46,030 nucleotides of DNA from Aeromonas aquatica (GTDB lineage: Bacteria > Pseudomonadota > Gammaproteobacteria > Enterobacterales > Aeromonadaceae), in assembly GCF_000764655.1 (NCBI RefSeq), contig NZ_JRGL01000094.1:1-46030 (forward strand), given 5' to 3'. Made by a program: the position numbers and the translations under genes. Below, piece after piece: positions 16,729-25,222 of the stretch; positions within the stretch are counted from its first letter, which is position 1; the number at the start of each line of letters is the position of its first letter. The notes below the pieces were generated by a model. It ran no database searches and was not told the DNA's origin. It saw only the letters and a list, made by a program, of their open reading frames with translations.

Positions 16729-17709
16729 ATGGCCCACGCCATACGCTTTTATGAAACAGGGGGCCCCGAGGTCCTGCGCTACGAAGAAGTGACCGTCGGT
16801 GAACCCGGCCCGGGCCAGGTCCGTCTGCGCCATGCCGCAGTCGGTCTCAACTATGCCGACACCTATTTCCGTAACGGCACCTACCCCATCCCCATGCCCA
16901 ACGGCCTGGGCGTCGAAGGGGCCGGCGTGGTGGAGGCCATTGGCGAGGGCGTCACCAATGTGGCGGTCGGCGATCGCGTCACCTACACCGGCTTCATCAA
17001 CACACTCGGCGCCTATGCAACAGAGCGTCTGATCCCGGCCGCGCCGCTCATCAAGCTGCCGGACAACATCTCCTGCGAGACTGCCGCCGCCATGACCATG
17101 CGTGGTCTGACGTCCGCCTACCTGATGCGCCGCATCCATGGCTTCAAACCCGGTGACAGCATCTTGCTGCATGCCGCGGCAGGGGGCGTTGGCCTCATCG
17201 TCGCCCAGTGGGCCAAGCTGCTCGGCCTGACCGTGATCGGCACCGTCTCCAGCGAGGCCAAGGCCGCAGTGGCCAGGGCCCACGGTTGCGACTTCACCAT
17301 CGACTACAGCCATGAAGACGTGGCCCAGCGGGTGCGCACCCTGACCGAGGGCGCCGGTGTCGACGTGGTGTTCGACAGCGTCGGCAAGAGCACCTTCCTC
17401 GCGTCGCTCGATTCCCTCAAGCGCCGTGGCCTCATGGTCTGCGTCGGCACTGCCTCCGGTCCCATCGACGGTTTCAATCCCCAGCTGTTGGCCATGAAGG
17501 GATCCCTCTACCTGACCCGCCCGGCGCTGGCCGATTACATCGCCGATCCGGCCGAGAAGACGGCCCTGGCGGGCGAGCTGTTCGACCACGTCGCCAGCGG
17601 GCGGATCAAGATAGAAGTCAACCAGAAGTACGAGCTGCAGGATGCCGCTCAGGCACACCGCGACCTCGAGGCGCGCAAGACCACGGGTTCCTCCGTCTTC
17701 GTCATCTAG
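16729..17709 (+). CDS. NADPH:quinone oxidoreductase-like enzyme (zinc-free MDR, Qor group)
   Basis: 326 residues of the medium-chain dehydrogenase/reductase superfamily. It has the Qor features: GLNYADTYFRNGTYP, GVEGAGVVEAIGEGV, the dinucleotide-binding HAAAGGVG loop (about 148-155), and no zinc-binding cysteine cluster. Qor proteins reduce quinones or related alpha,beta-unsaturated ketones with NADPH in the cytoplasm. It is the first gene of the plus-strand catabolic array, 80 bp before the dioxygenase, and divergent from prpB. In this setting it may reduce an enone intermediate rather than act as a stress quinone reductase; that is inference. The start is supported by TGGAGAA upstream. Confidence 0.85.
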   Translation: MAHAIRFYETGGPEVLRYEEVTVGEPGPGQVRLRHAAVGLNYADTYFRNGTYPIPMPNGLGVEGAGVVEAIGEGVTNVAVGDRVTYTGFINTLGAYATERLIPAAPLIKLPDNISCETAAAMTMRGLTSAYLMRRIHGFKPGDSILLHAAAGGVGLIVAQWAKLLGLTVIGTVSSEAKAAVARAHGCDFTIDYSHEDVAQRVRTLTEGAGVDVVFDSVGKSTFLASLDSLKRRGLMVCVGTASGPIDGFNPQLLAMKGSLYLTRPALADYIADPAEKTALAGELFDHVASGRIKIEVNQKYELQDAAQAHRDLEARKTTGSSVFVI

Positions 17710-17717
17710 GCCAGGGG

Positions 17718-17748
17718 CCCAGGCCTGCCCCGCGGGGCAGAACCTGGG
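17718..17748 (+). other. Intercistronic hairpin
   Basis: Outer stem CCCAGG / CCTGGG and inner palindrome TGCCCCGCGGGGCA between the oxidoreductase and dioxygenase genes. There is no T tract. Confidence 0.55.
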
Positions 17749-17788
17749 TCTGCCGGGCAGCACCGACTTGTCATCTAGGGAGAGAGAC

Positions 17789-18637
17789 ATGCGTGTAGAA
17801 CAACTGACCTGCCATATCGGCGCCGAACTCAGTGGCGTCAAGCTGGCGGATGCCGTCCACGACGGGGGCCTGTTTGCGGAGATCCGCTCCCTGCTGCTCA
17901 AGCACAGGGTGCTGTTCCTGCGCAATCAGGACATCAGCCGGGGAGATCACGTGGCCTTCGCCCGCCGCTTCGGCGAGCTGGAGGATCACCCGGTGGCAGG
18001 GAGCGACCCGGAGAATCCCGGGCTGGTGCGCATCTACAAGTCGCCGGAGGTGCAAAACGATCGCTACGAGAACGCCTGGCACACCGACGCCACCTGGCGC
18101 GCTCAACCCCCGATGGGCTGCGTGTTGCGCTGCGTGGAGACCCCGCCGGTGGGGGGCGATACCCTCTGGGCCAACATGGTGGTGGCCTACGAGCAGTTGC
18201 CAGAAGAGATCAAGCAGAAGATCGCGGGGCTGCGGGCCCGTCACAGCATAGAGGCGAGCTTCGGGGCGGCCATGCCCATCGAGAAGCGGCTCGCCTTGAA
18301 GGCGCAGTTCCCGGATGCGGAGCACCCCGTGGTGCGCACCCATCCCGAGACGGACGAGAAGATCCTGTTCGTCAACGCCTTCGCCACCCACCTCACCAAT
18401 TTCCACACCCCGGCCCACGTGCGGGTCGGCCAGGACTACAGCATGGGGGGCAGCGATCTGCTGCGCTACCTGATAAGCCAGGCCTATATCCCGGAGTATC
18501 AGGTGCGCTGGCGCTGGCAGCCGGGCAGCATCGCCATCTGGGACAACCGCAGCACCCAGCACTACGCCGCCATGGATTACCCCCCTTGCCATCGCAAGAT
18601 GGAGCGGGCCGGGATCATGGGCGACACCCCGTTCTGA
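17789..18637 (+). CDS. TauD/TfdA-family Fe(II)/2-oxoglutarate dioxygenase
   Basis: 282 residues. The iron-binding facial triad is visible: His98 and Asp100 in WHTDATW and the distal His258 in RSTQHYA. A downstream Arg (HRKMERAG) would bind 2-oxoglutarate. The ATG at 17789 is preceded by GGGAGAGAGA; an upstream in-frame extension overlaps the previous gene and is discarded. Members hydroxylate taurine, alkylsulfates, 2,4-D, gamma-butyrobetaine or other small acids and use 2-oxoglutarate and O2. There is no DUF971 domain of the butyrobetaine hydroxylase type. Its neighbours (BKACE, CoA-transferase, YeiH-type exporter) point to a catabolic hydroxylation, possibly a desulfonation. The substrate is not determined. 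Confidence 0.85.
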   Translation: MRVEQLTCHIGAELSGVKLADAVHDGGLFAEIRSLLLKHRVLFLRNQDISRGDHVAFARRFGELEDHPVAGSDPENPGLVRIYKSPEVQNDRYENAWHTDATWRAQPPMGCVLRCVETPPVGGDTLWANMVVAYEQLPEEIKQKIAGLRARHSIEASFGAAMPIEKRLALKAQFPDAEHPVVRTHPETDEKILFVNAFATHLTNFHTPAHVRVGQDYSMGGSDLLRYLISQAYIPEYQVRWRWQPGSIAIWDNRSTQHYAAMDYPPCHRKMERAGIMGDTPF

Positions 18638-18725
18638 AACCGTACTCTGCCCGGGCAGGATTGTCCGGGTGAACACACCACTCAAGGGTCTTGATGCAAG
18701 GCCTGACTATTCAAGGAAAGAACAG

Positions 18726-19778
18726 ATGCAATTCTTTGACGATTCCCTGCACCCGGAAAACCAGGAAAAAGTGGTCATCACAGTGGCACCTTATGGCCCC
18801 GAGTGGGCACCGGAAGACTTCCCGGAAGATATCCCGGTGACCATGGAGGAGCAGATCCAGAAGGCGGTCGACTGCTACGAAGCCGGCGCCACCGTGCTGC
18901 ACCTGCACGTGCGTGAGCTGGACGGTACCGGCTCCAAGCGCCTGTCCAAGTTCAACGAGCTGATCGCCGGGGTACGCAAGGCGGTGCCGGACATGATCAT
19001 CCAGGTCGGCGGCTCCATCTCCTTCGCCCCGGAAGGGGAGGGCGAGGCGGCCAAGTGGCTCAGTGACGACACCCGCCACATGCTGGCCGAGCTGACCCCG
19101 AAACCGGATCAGGTCACGGTCGCCATCAACACCACCCAGATGAACATCATGGAGCTGCTCTACCCGGAATACCTGGAAGGCACCTCCCTGGCGAACCCGG
19201 CCTATCAGGCCGCCTACAGCGAGATGACGGTCCCGGCGGGCCCGGCCTGGGTGGCCGAGCACCTCAAGCGCCTGATGGCGAACGGCATCCAGCCGCACTT
19301 CCAGCTGACCGGCATGCACGCCCTGGAGACCTTGGAGCGCCTAGTGCGCAAGGGCATCTACCGCGGCCCGCTGAACCTGACCTGGATCGGCATCGGCGGC
19401 GGCTTCGACGGCCCGAACCCGTTCAACTTCATGAACTTCGTCCACCGCGCGCCGGACGGTGCCTGCGTCACCGCCGAGTCGCTGCTCAAAAACGTGTTGC
19501 CCTTCAATATGATGGCCATGGCCATGGGGCTGCACCCGCGCTGCGGCATCGAGGACACCATCATAGGTCAGCACGGTCAGCGCATGAGCTCGGTCGAGCA
19601 GATCCAGCAGTGCGTGCGCGTTGCCCATGAACTGGGTCGTGAGGTGGCCAACGGCAAGGAGGCCCGCGCCATCTACCGCATCGGCGTGCAGTACGACAGC
19701 ATCGAAGAGACGCTGCTGGCCAACGGCATGGCGCCGAACCGCAAGCCGGGTCAAACCGGGGTGCCGCAACGCGGCTAA
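18726..19778 (+). CDS. BKACE-family beta-keto acid cleavage enzyme
   Basis: 350 residues of the 3-keto-5-aminohexanoate cleavage enzyme (Kce/BKACE, formerly DUF849) family. The zinc site motif HLHVRE (His59, His61) follows VTMEEQIQKAVDCYEAGA, and IQVGGS and GGGFDGPN are present. ATG 18726 is chosen because AAGGAAAG lies just before it; the frame's earlier start at 18669 lacks a ribosome site. BKACEs transfer the acyl part of a beta-keto acid to CoA with acetyl-CoA as partner, giving acetoacetate plus a new CoA ester. The CoA-transferase genes downstream would reactivate acetoacetate. At 350 residues it is longer than typical members (about 280-310), with an N-terminal extension and an insert near residues 130-190 that may mark a distinct subfamily. 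Cytoplasmic. Confidence 0.85.
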   Translation: MQFFDDSLHPENQEKVVITVAPYGPEWAPEDFPEDIPVTMEEQIQKAVDCYEAGATVLHLHVRELDGTGSKRLSKFNELIAGVRKAVPDMIIQVGGSISFAPEGEGEAAKWLSDDTRHMLAELTPKPDQVTVAINTTQMNIMELLYPEYLEGTSLANPAYQAAYSEMTVPAGPAWVAEHLKRLMANGIQPHFQLTGMHALETLERLVRKGIYRGPLNLTWIGIGGGFDGPNPFNFMNFVHRAPDGACVTAESLLKNVLPFNMMAMAMGLHPRCGIEDTIIGQHGQRMSSVEQIQQCVRVAHELGREVANGKEARAIYRIGVQYDSIEETLLANGMAPNRKPGQTGVPQRG

Positions 19779-19785
19779 CCCACTT

Positions 19786-19819
19786 GGGCCGCTGCGCGCC
19801 AAGGCAGGCGCAGCGGCCC
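19786..19819 (+). other. Strong intercistronic hairpin after the BKACE gene
   Basis: Perfect 12-bp stem GGGCCGCTGCGC / GCGCAGCGGCCC with a 10-nt loop. No T tract follows, so partial termination or 3'-end protection of the upstream mRNA is likelier than a full stop. Confidence 0.65.
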
Positions 19820-19967
19820 GATAACTCTGTTTGCCAAACGCCGGTTGTCCTTGCACTATGCAGCCCTCAGGCAATTGAGCGATGAATCAATATTGTCGAG
19901 CCGGGGGCCTGTCCACCGGTTCGTCGACCGAGAACCCAACCCAACTTGTGGTAGCGCGAGGGATTGT

Positions 19968-21299
19968 ATGGCTACGTATCATATCGATGATGACGCAGAG
20001 GCTGGCAAGGTTGCCGTGCCCCGTCGTTATGCCTGGATAGTGTTTGCACTGACCTTTGGTCTGCTCATCTCCGACTATATGTCGCGCCAGGTGCTCAATG
20101 CCGTCTTCCCCATGCTCAAGGGGGAGTGGGTGCTCTCGGATACCCAGCTTGGCCTGCTCAGCGGCATAGTCGCGCTCATGGTCGGGCTCTTGACCTTCCC
20201 GCTGTCCCTGCTCGCCGATCGCTTCGGTCGGGTGAAGAGCCTGGCCCTGATGGCCGCGCTCTGGAGCCTGGCGACCCTGGGCTGCGCCCTGGCCCAGAAC
20301 TACGAGCAGATGTTCATCGCCCGCTTCCTGGTAGGGGTGGGGGAGGCGGCCTACGGCAGCGTCGGCATCGCTGTGGTGGTCTCCGTCTTCCCGCGGGAGA
20401 TGAGGGCCACCCTCTCCGGCGCCTTCATCTCCGGCGGCCTGTTCGGCTCCGTGCTCGGCATGGCCTCGGGGGGGGTGCTGGCCCACCTGATGGGTTGGCG
20501 CTGGGCCTTCGCCGGCATGGCCCTGTTCGGTCTGCTGCTGGCGGCGCTCTACCCCCTGATCGTCAAGGAGGACCGCATCGCCCAGGCCAACCGCACATCG
20601 AAGGGCTGCGGGGGCCGCAATCCGTTGCGCAGCCTCTACTCCAGCCGCTCGGTGATCGCCGCCTACGTGGGCAGCGGTCTGCAACTGTTTGTCGGTGGCA
20701 CCGTCATCGTCTGGATGCCGAGCTACTTCAACCGTTACTACGGCATGGAGACGGACAAGGCAGGGGCCGCGGCGGCCATCATAGTGCTGTGCAGCGGCGC
20801 CGGCATGATCCTGTGCGGCATGCTGAGCGACAGGCTGTGCAAGGCCCGGCCGGATCACAAGATAAGCCTCGCCATCGGCTACTGTCTCGGCAGCTGCGCC
20901 TTGCTCTCCCTGGCGTTCGCCCTGCCGGTGGGGGTGCCGCAGGTGCTCCTGATCTGCCTCGGCATGTTCATCGCCACCGGCACCTCGGGCCCCGCCGGCG
21001 CCATGGTGGCGAACCTGACCCACGCCAGTATCCACGGCACCGCCTTCGCCACCCTGACGCTCGCCAACAACCTGCTCGGCCTCGCACCTGGCCCCTTCAT
21101 CACCGGCAAGGTGTCCGATCACATCGGCCTGGACAAGGCCTTCCAGCTGGTGCCGCTCATCAGCATCGCGGCGGCCATCGTCTTCCTCTATGCCAAGCGC
21201 CACTACCACAAGGACGTGGCCAGGCTGGAAGGGGAGCAGCAGCCTCAGGCCGCCGATGCCCCCCTCATCGACCCGGCGCCCACGGAGGCGAGGGCCTGA
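19968..21299 (+). CDS. MFS transporter, spinster-like
   Basis: 443-residue inner-membrane carrier with about 12 transmembrane segments. The MFS signature loop LLADRFGRVKS lies between segments 2 and 3, and RFLVGVGEAAYGSVG with PREMRATLSG fits the bacterial spinster-like/aromatic-acid group. The ATG at 19968 follows GCGAGGGAT; the longer open frame from 19845 adds a non-conserved stretch. It lies 189 bp after the BKACE gene and 81 bp before the DsbA-Rieske gene, all on one strand, so it is probably the uptake or export carrier for the compound this array processes. The substrate cannot be read from sequence. Confidence 0.8.
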   Translation: MATYHIDDDAEAGKVAVPRRYAWIVFALTFGLLISDYMSRQVLNAVFPMLKGEWVLSDTQLGLLSGIVALMVGLLTFPLSLLADRFGRVKSLALMAALWSLATLGCALAQNYEQMFIARFLVGVGEAAYGSVGIAVVVSVFPREMRATLSGAFISGGLFGSVLGMASGGVLAHLMGWRWAFAGMALFGLLLAALYPLIVKEDRIAQANRTSKGCGGRNPLRSLYSSRSVIAAYVGSGLQLFVGGTVIVWMPSYFNRYYGMETDKAGAAAAIIVLCSGAGMILCGMLSDRLCKARPDHKISLAIGYCLGSCALLSLAFALPVGVPQVLLICLGMFIATGTSGPAGAMVANLTHASIHGTAFATLTLANNLLGLAPGPFITGKVSDHIGLDKAFQLVPLISIAAAIVFLYAKRHYHKDVARLEGEQQPQAADAPLIDPAPTEARA

Positions 21300-21380
21300 C
21301 GACGCCCGCTGGAGCACAGTGAGTTTTATCTGTCCGGCGGCGACTCGCCGGACTGAAGTTGATAACACGGAGAGAAGGGC

Positions 21381-22388
21381 ATGAGCAGTACCCTGCAAAA
21401 GACGCTGAAAATAGAGATTTATTTCGATTTCATCTGCCCCTGGTGCCTGATTGGCAAACGCCAGCTGGATCAGGCCCTGGCCCTGCTGCGGGCTGAGCGG
21501 CCTGAATTGCGGGTGGAGTTGCGCTGGCACGGGGTGCAACTGCTGCCCTACCTGCCGGCACAGGGGGAGGATTTCCACGCCTTCTATCTGCGCAGACTCG
21601 GGGGCGAGCAGGCGGTGCGCCTGCGCCAGGCCCAGGTGCAGCAGGCCGCGGCCAGCGTCGGCCTGAGTCTGGACTTCACCACTATCCCCCTGATGCCGAA
21701 CACCGCCGATGCACATCGCCTGTGGCAGCAGGCCAGCCAGTCAGGCTCGCCGGCTCAGCAAGAGGCCTTGCTGGAGCGGCTGTTCGCCTGCCACTTCCAG
21801 CAAGGAGGGGATCTGGGTGACGGCAGCACCCTGCTGAGGCTCGCCGAAGAGGCCGGTTTCGCGCTGGAGACGCTGGTGAGCGGCCTGCACGGGGATGGTA
21901 GCCCCTTCCAGGGGATCGCCCTGGGGCCCGCCGGTCAGGGCGTCCCCAGCTTCGTGATCGACGGCGCGCTGACCCTCTCCGGCGCCCAGCCGGTGGAGCG
22001 ACTGCTCGCCAGCCTGCGCCAGGCCGTGGCCACCCAGCTTGGGGCGGCGCAGACCCGCATCGAGGTGCCCGCCAGCCGGATACCGCTCCCCGGCCAGCGC
22101 GTCCTCATCGAAGAGCAGGGCAAGAGCCTGGTGCTGTTCAACGTCGACGGCGCTTTTCATGCCATTGATGACAGCTGTCCCCATCAGGGCGCCTCCCTGT
22201 GTGGCGGCAAGCTGGAGGGGGAGGTGGTCCAGTGCCGCTCCCACGGCCTGCGCTTCAACCTGCGCACCGGTTATCTGCTGGGATCGAACCAGCTCAAGGT
22301 CGGCCGCTACCCGGTCGAGCAGGAGGGGGACAGTCTCTTCATCGTCATCGCCTCACAGGAGAGCCTCCCATGCACGCCCTCGCTCTGA
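21381..22388 (+). CDS. Fusion of a FrnE/DsbA-like thioredoxin-fold domain and a Rieske [2Fe-2S] domain
   Basis: 335 residues. Residues 9-215 form a cytoplasmic DsbA/FrnE-type domain (PF01323 group) with DFICPWCLIGKRQLD (CPWC motif at 19-22), VQLLPYLP and GVPSFVIDG, the cis-Pro loop. Residues about 225-325 form a Rieske ferredoxin domain with both cluster motifs: CPH (Cys266, His268) and CRSH (Cys285, His288). No signal peptide is present. The TGA at 22386-22388 overlaps the next gene by 19 bp, so translation of the two is coupled. The Rieske part could pass electrons to an oxygenase, and the DsbA part could act as a glutathione-dependent isomerase or disulfide oxidoreductase. I do not know this fusion as a standard family. 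Both halves look intact. Confidence 0.8.
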   Translation: MSSTLQKTLKIEIYFDFICPWCLIGKRQLDQALALLRAERPELRVELRWHGVQLLPYLPAQGEDFHAFYLRRLGGEQAVRLRQAQVQQAAASVGLSLDFTTIPLMPNTADAHRLWQQASQSGSPAQQEALLERLFACHFQQGGDLGDGSTLLRLAEEAGFALETLVSGLHGDGSPFQGIALGPAGQGVPSFVIDGALTLSGAQPVERLLASLRQAVATQLGAAQTRIEVPASRIPLPGQRVLIEEQGKSLVLFNVDGAFHAIDDSCPHQGASLCGGKLEGEVVQCRSHGLRFNLRTGYLLGSNQLKVGRYPVEQEGDSLFIVIASQESLPCTPSL

Positions 22389-23389
22389 CGGCCCGTTTCT
22401 CGCGGGTGCGCGAGCTCGCCCCCGGTATGGCAGTGAGTCTGGTGGTGGCCGCCGCCGCCACCTTCCTGGCCGAACATTATGGCGCCCCCGTGCTGCTGTT
22501 TGCCCTGCTGCTCGGCATGGCGCTGAACTTCCTCAGCGCCGAGGGGACCTGCAAGAAGGGGATCGAGTTCACGGCACGCAGCGTGCTGCGCATCGGCGTC
22601 GCCCTGCTCGGCATGCGCATCACCCTCGGCCAGATCGCCGAGCTCGGCTGGATGCCTGTGATCCTGGTGGTGACTCTGGTGGTGGCGACCATCAGCCTCT
22701 CCGTGGTCGCGGCCAAGCTGATGGGCTTCCAGCGTTTGTTCGGCATGCTGACCGGTGGTGCCACCGCGATCTGCGGGGCCTCCGCCGCCCTGGCGCTGGC
22801 CGCCGCCCTGCCCAATCACCCGCAAAAAGAGCGCGCCACCCTGTTCACCGTGATCGGGGTCTCGGTGCTCTCGACGATCGCGATGATCACCTATCCCATG
22901 ATCGCCCGCTATTTCGAGCTGACGCCGGTGGAGGCGGGGGTCTTCCTCGGCGCCACCATTCACGACGTGGCCCAGGTGGTCGGCGCCGGCTACAGCATGT
23001 CCACCGAGACCGGGGACGTGGCGACCGTGGTCAAGCTGATGCGGGTCGCCATGCTGCTACCGGTGATCGTCGTCGCCGCCATGATCACCCGGATGCAGGG
23101 GGCGGATCCCGCCTCCGGCAAGCGTCCGCCCCTGTTGCCCCTGTTTGCGGTGGGTTTCCTGGTGCTGGCCTGCATCAACAGCACAGGCTGGGTGCCCCCC
23201 GTCATCCAGAGCGGGGTCAACGATCTGTCGCGCTGGTGTCTGGTGATCGCCATCGCCGCCATCGGCATGAAGACCCAGCTCAAGGAGTTGGCGGCGGTGG
23301 GCATCAAACCCATCCTGCTGATGGTGGGGGAGACCCTGTTCCTTATCGCCCTGGTGCTGACGCTGATGCATTGGGGCATCAAGCCATGA
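22370..23389 (+). CDS. YeiH/UPF0324-family membrane protein, putative sulfite/sulfate exporter
   Basis: 339 residues, about 9-11 transmembrane segments. Family signatures seen are LLFALLLGMALNFL, ARSVLRIGVALLGMRITLGQI, TGGATAICGASAA, GATIHDVAQVVGAGYS and AIAAIGMKTQL. It starts at ATG 22370 inside the end of the preceding gene, with AGGAG 8 nt upstream. Members beside taurine and other sulfonate catabolic genes (TauZ-like) are proposed exporters of sulfite or sulfate. Elsewhere (E. coli YeiH) the function is open. Here the same array encodes a TauD-family dioxygenase, which in TauD itself frees sulfite. A terminator follows (23476-23512), closing this transcription unit. Confidence 0.8.
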   Translation: MHALALTARFSRVRELAPGMAVSLVVAAAATFLAEHYGAPVLLFALLLGMALNFLSAEGTCKKGIEFTARSVLRIGVALLGMRITLGQIAELGWMPVILVVTLVVATISLSVVAAKLMGFQRLFGMLTGGATAICGASAALALAAALPNHPQKERATLFTVIGVSVLSTIAMITYPMIARYFELTPVEAGVFLGATIHDVAQVVGAGYSMSTETGDVATVVKLMRVAMLLPVIVVAAMITRMQGADPASGKRPPLLPLFAVGFLVLACINSTGWVPPVIQSGVNDLSRWCLVIAIAAIGMKTQLKELAAVGIKPILLMVGETLFLIALVLTLMHWGIKP

Positions 23390-23744
23390 TGACGGACGTT
23401 CGCGGCACCACGCCAAATAAAGAAGAATCGTAGTAACAACGACAGCGCCCCCGTGGCCAATGGATGAGGGTCTATTGACGTTCCGTCACGACCGCGACGG
23501 CGTCAGTTTTTTCGCGAAACTAGGCGCGAGGCGTGAAGTTTGGTAGTCCAAACGAGCCGCCGAGTAACAACGTTACGCGGAAAAACTGGCCCGTCCCTGC
23601 GGGTTGTGCGGCAAAAGACGCCATGCGTTGTTGCGGGGCTTGCCAAGGGAATAACCATTACCTGCACCCCGCGCCTAGCCTGGCGTCCTTTGACGCGGCA
23701 ACGCGGCTTGCGCCGAAACGTCAGTAGACCCTAGAGAGGTATTT
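23390..23744. other. Intergenic region, structured, no gene
   Basis: 355 bp between the exporter and the CoA-transferase genes. After the terminator at 23476-23512 the remaining stretch is rich in short inverted repeats: TTTGG-TAGT-CCAAA, GTAAC-AAC-GTTAC, CCCG-N6-CGGG, and near the start codon GACGCGGC with GCCGAAACGTC. AGTAACAACG occurs twice (23432 and 23563). Two short open frames here (64 codons each) look like chance. It could be a structured leader of the CoA-transferase mRNA, but I recognise no known riboswitch. Confidence 0.45.
23476..23512 (+). terminator. Rho-independent terminator
   Basis: Stem TGACG-(TT bulge)-CCGTC / GACGG-CGTCA with an 8-nt loop, followed by GTTTTTTC. It ends the oxidoreductase-to-exporter transcription unit. 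Confidence 0.8.
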
Positions 23745-24440
23745 ATGAATAAGATCTATCCCAGCGCCCAGGCCGCTCTTGGCGATCTGGTGCAGGACGA
23801 CATCACCATCGCCTCCGGCGGGTTTGGCCTGTGCGGCATCCCGGAGCAACTTATCGAGGCGCTGCAGGAGACCGGCAAGCGCGGCTTCACCATCATCAGC
23901 AACAACTGCGGGGTGGATGAGTTCGGCCTGGGGCCGCTGCTCTACAGCCGCCAGATCAGGAAGATGATCTCCTCCTACGTGGGGGGCAACAAGGAGTTCG
24001 AGCGCCAGTATCTCGCGGGCGAACTGGAGCTGGAGTTCACCCCCCAGGGGACGCTCGCCGAGAAGCTGCGGGCCGGCGGTGCCGGCATCCCCGCCTTCTT
24101 CACTCGCACCGGCTACGGCACGCTCATTGCCGAGGGCAAGGAGACCCGCCAGTTCGACGGCGAGTGGTTCGTGATGGAGCACGCCTTGACCGCCGACATC
24201 GCGCTGATCAAGGGTGCCAAGGCCGACAAGGCGGGCAACCTGATGTTCAACAAGACGGCGCGCAACTTCAACCCGCTCTGTGCCAAGGCGGGGCGCGTCT
24301 GCGTCGCCGAGGTGGAGGAGATAGTCGAGGTGGGGGAGCTGGCCCCGGACGAGATCCACCTGCCCGGCATCTATGTGCAGCGGCTGGTGCTCAATCCCCA
24401 TCCCGAGAAGCGCATCGAGGTGCGCACCCTGAGGAGCTGA
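23745..24440 (+). CDS. 3-oxoacid CoA-transferase, subunit A (ScoA/AtoD-like)
   Basis: 231 residues of CoA-transferase family I, alpha subunit. The glycine-rich CoA-binding segment [11 protein letters not shown] is at about residues 24-34. [52 protein letters not shown] and ARNFNPL are typical of succinyl-CoA:3-ketoacid transferases. It partners the beta subunit 101 bp downstream and would activate acetoacetate to acetoacetyl-CoA with succinyl-CoA (SCOT) or acetyl-CoA (AtoDA) as donor. This fits directly with the BKACE gene upstream, whose product is acetoacetate. Preceded by AGAGAGG before ATG 23745. Cytoplasmic. Confidence 0.9.
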   Translation: MNKIYPSAQAALGDLVQDDITIASGGFGLCGIPEQLIEALQETGKRGFTIISNNCGVDEFGLGPLLYSRQIRKMISSYVGGNKEFERQYLAGELELEFTPQGTLAEKLRAGGAGIPAFFTRTGYGTLIAEGKETRQFDGEWFVMEHALTADIALIKGAKADKAGNLMFNKTARNFNPLCAKAGRVCVAEVEEIVEVGELAPDEIHLPGIYVQRLVLNPHPEKRIEVRTLRS

Positions 24441-24541
24441 TCGAGCGCTCATACCGGCATTGAGGTGCCGCGACGGGCACTCGATTCCCCCCCATTTTGA
24501 ACAGCGCAGCGACCTGCGCACAGTGAGAAAGGACTTATCAC

Positions 24542-25171
24542 ATGGCCTGGACCCGTGAAGAGATGGCGCAACGCGCCGCCCTGGAGCTGCAAGACGGCTT
24601 CTACGTCAATCTGGGGATCGGCCTGCCGACCCTGGTCGCGAACTACATCCCGAACGGCATGGAGGTCTGGCTGCAGAGCGAGAATGGCCTGCTCGGCATC
24701 GGCCCCTTCCCGAGTGAGGAAGAGCTGGACCCGGATCTCATCAACGCCGGCAAGCAGACCATCACCACCCTGCCTGGCAGCAGCTTCTTCGACAGCGCCG
24801 AGAGTTTCGGCATGATCCGCGGCGGGCACATCAACCTGGCGCTACTCGGGGCCATGCAGGTCTCCGAGCGCGGGGATCTCGCGAACTGGATGATCCCGGG
24901 CAAGATGGTCAAGGGCATGGGCGGTGCCATGGATCTGGTGGCCGGGGTCAAGCGGGTGGTGGTGCTGATGGAGCACTGCGCCAAGGGCGGTGAGCACAAG
25001 ATACTGGAGTGGTGCAAGCTGCCGCTGACCGGGGTCGGGGTGGTGGATCGCATCATCAGCGATCTCGCCGTGCTGGATGTGACGCCGACCGGTCTCAAGC
25101 TGGTGGAGATGGCCCCCGGCATCGAGTTCGAGCAGTTGCAGGCCGCGACCGGCTGCACCATAGCACGCTAG
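24542..25171 (+). CDS. 3-oxoacid CoA-transferase, subunit B (ScoB/AtoA-like)
   Basis: 209 residues of CoA-transferase family I, beta subunit. The catalytic glutamate is Glu47 in the SENGLLG motif, and [27 protein letters not shown] and [14 protein letters not shown] are family hallmarks. AAAGGACTT precedes ATG 24542. It forms the heteromeric enzyme with the product of 23745-24440. A good terminator (25185-25222) closes the unit, so the pair is one transcription unit lying between the BKACE array and the envelope genes. Confidence 0.9.
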   Translation: MAWTREEMAQRAALELQDGFYVNLGIGLPTLVANYIPNGMEVWLQSENGLLGIGPFPSEEELDPDLINAGKQTITTLPGSSFFDSAESFGMIRGGHINLALLGAMQVSERGDLANWMIPGKMVKGMGGAMDLVAGVKRVVVLMEHCAKGGEHKILEWCKLPLTGVGVVDRIISDLAVLDVTPTGLKLVEMAPGIEFEQLQAATGCTIAR

Positions 25172-25184
25172 TGCCGTGAGTTTT

Positions 25185-25222
25185 CGGTGGGGAAGGGGGC
25201 CTGGGCCTTCCCCACCGTTTTT
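25185..25222 (+). terminator. Rho-independent terminator
   Basis: Perfect 12-bp stem CGGTGGGGAAGG / CCTTCCCCACCG followed by TTTTTG after the CoA-transferase subunit B gene. Confidence 0.85.

Noticed and set aside
19887..21716. Minus-strand open frame of 609 codons opposite the MFS gene
   Set aside because: A shadow; the plus-strand MFS protein has the signature loop and membrane segments.
23533..23734. Two overlapping 64-codon open frames in front of the CoA-transferase genes
   Set aside because: No ribosome site and no protein-like pattern; the region looks non-coding and structured.
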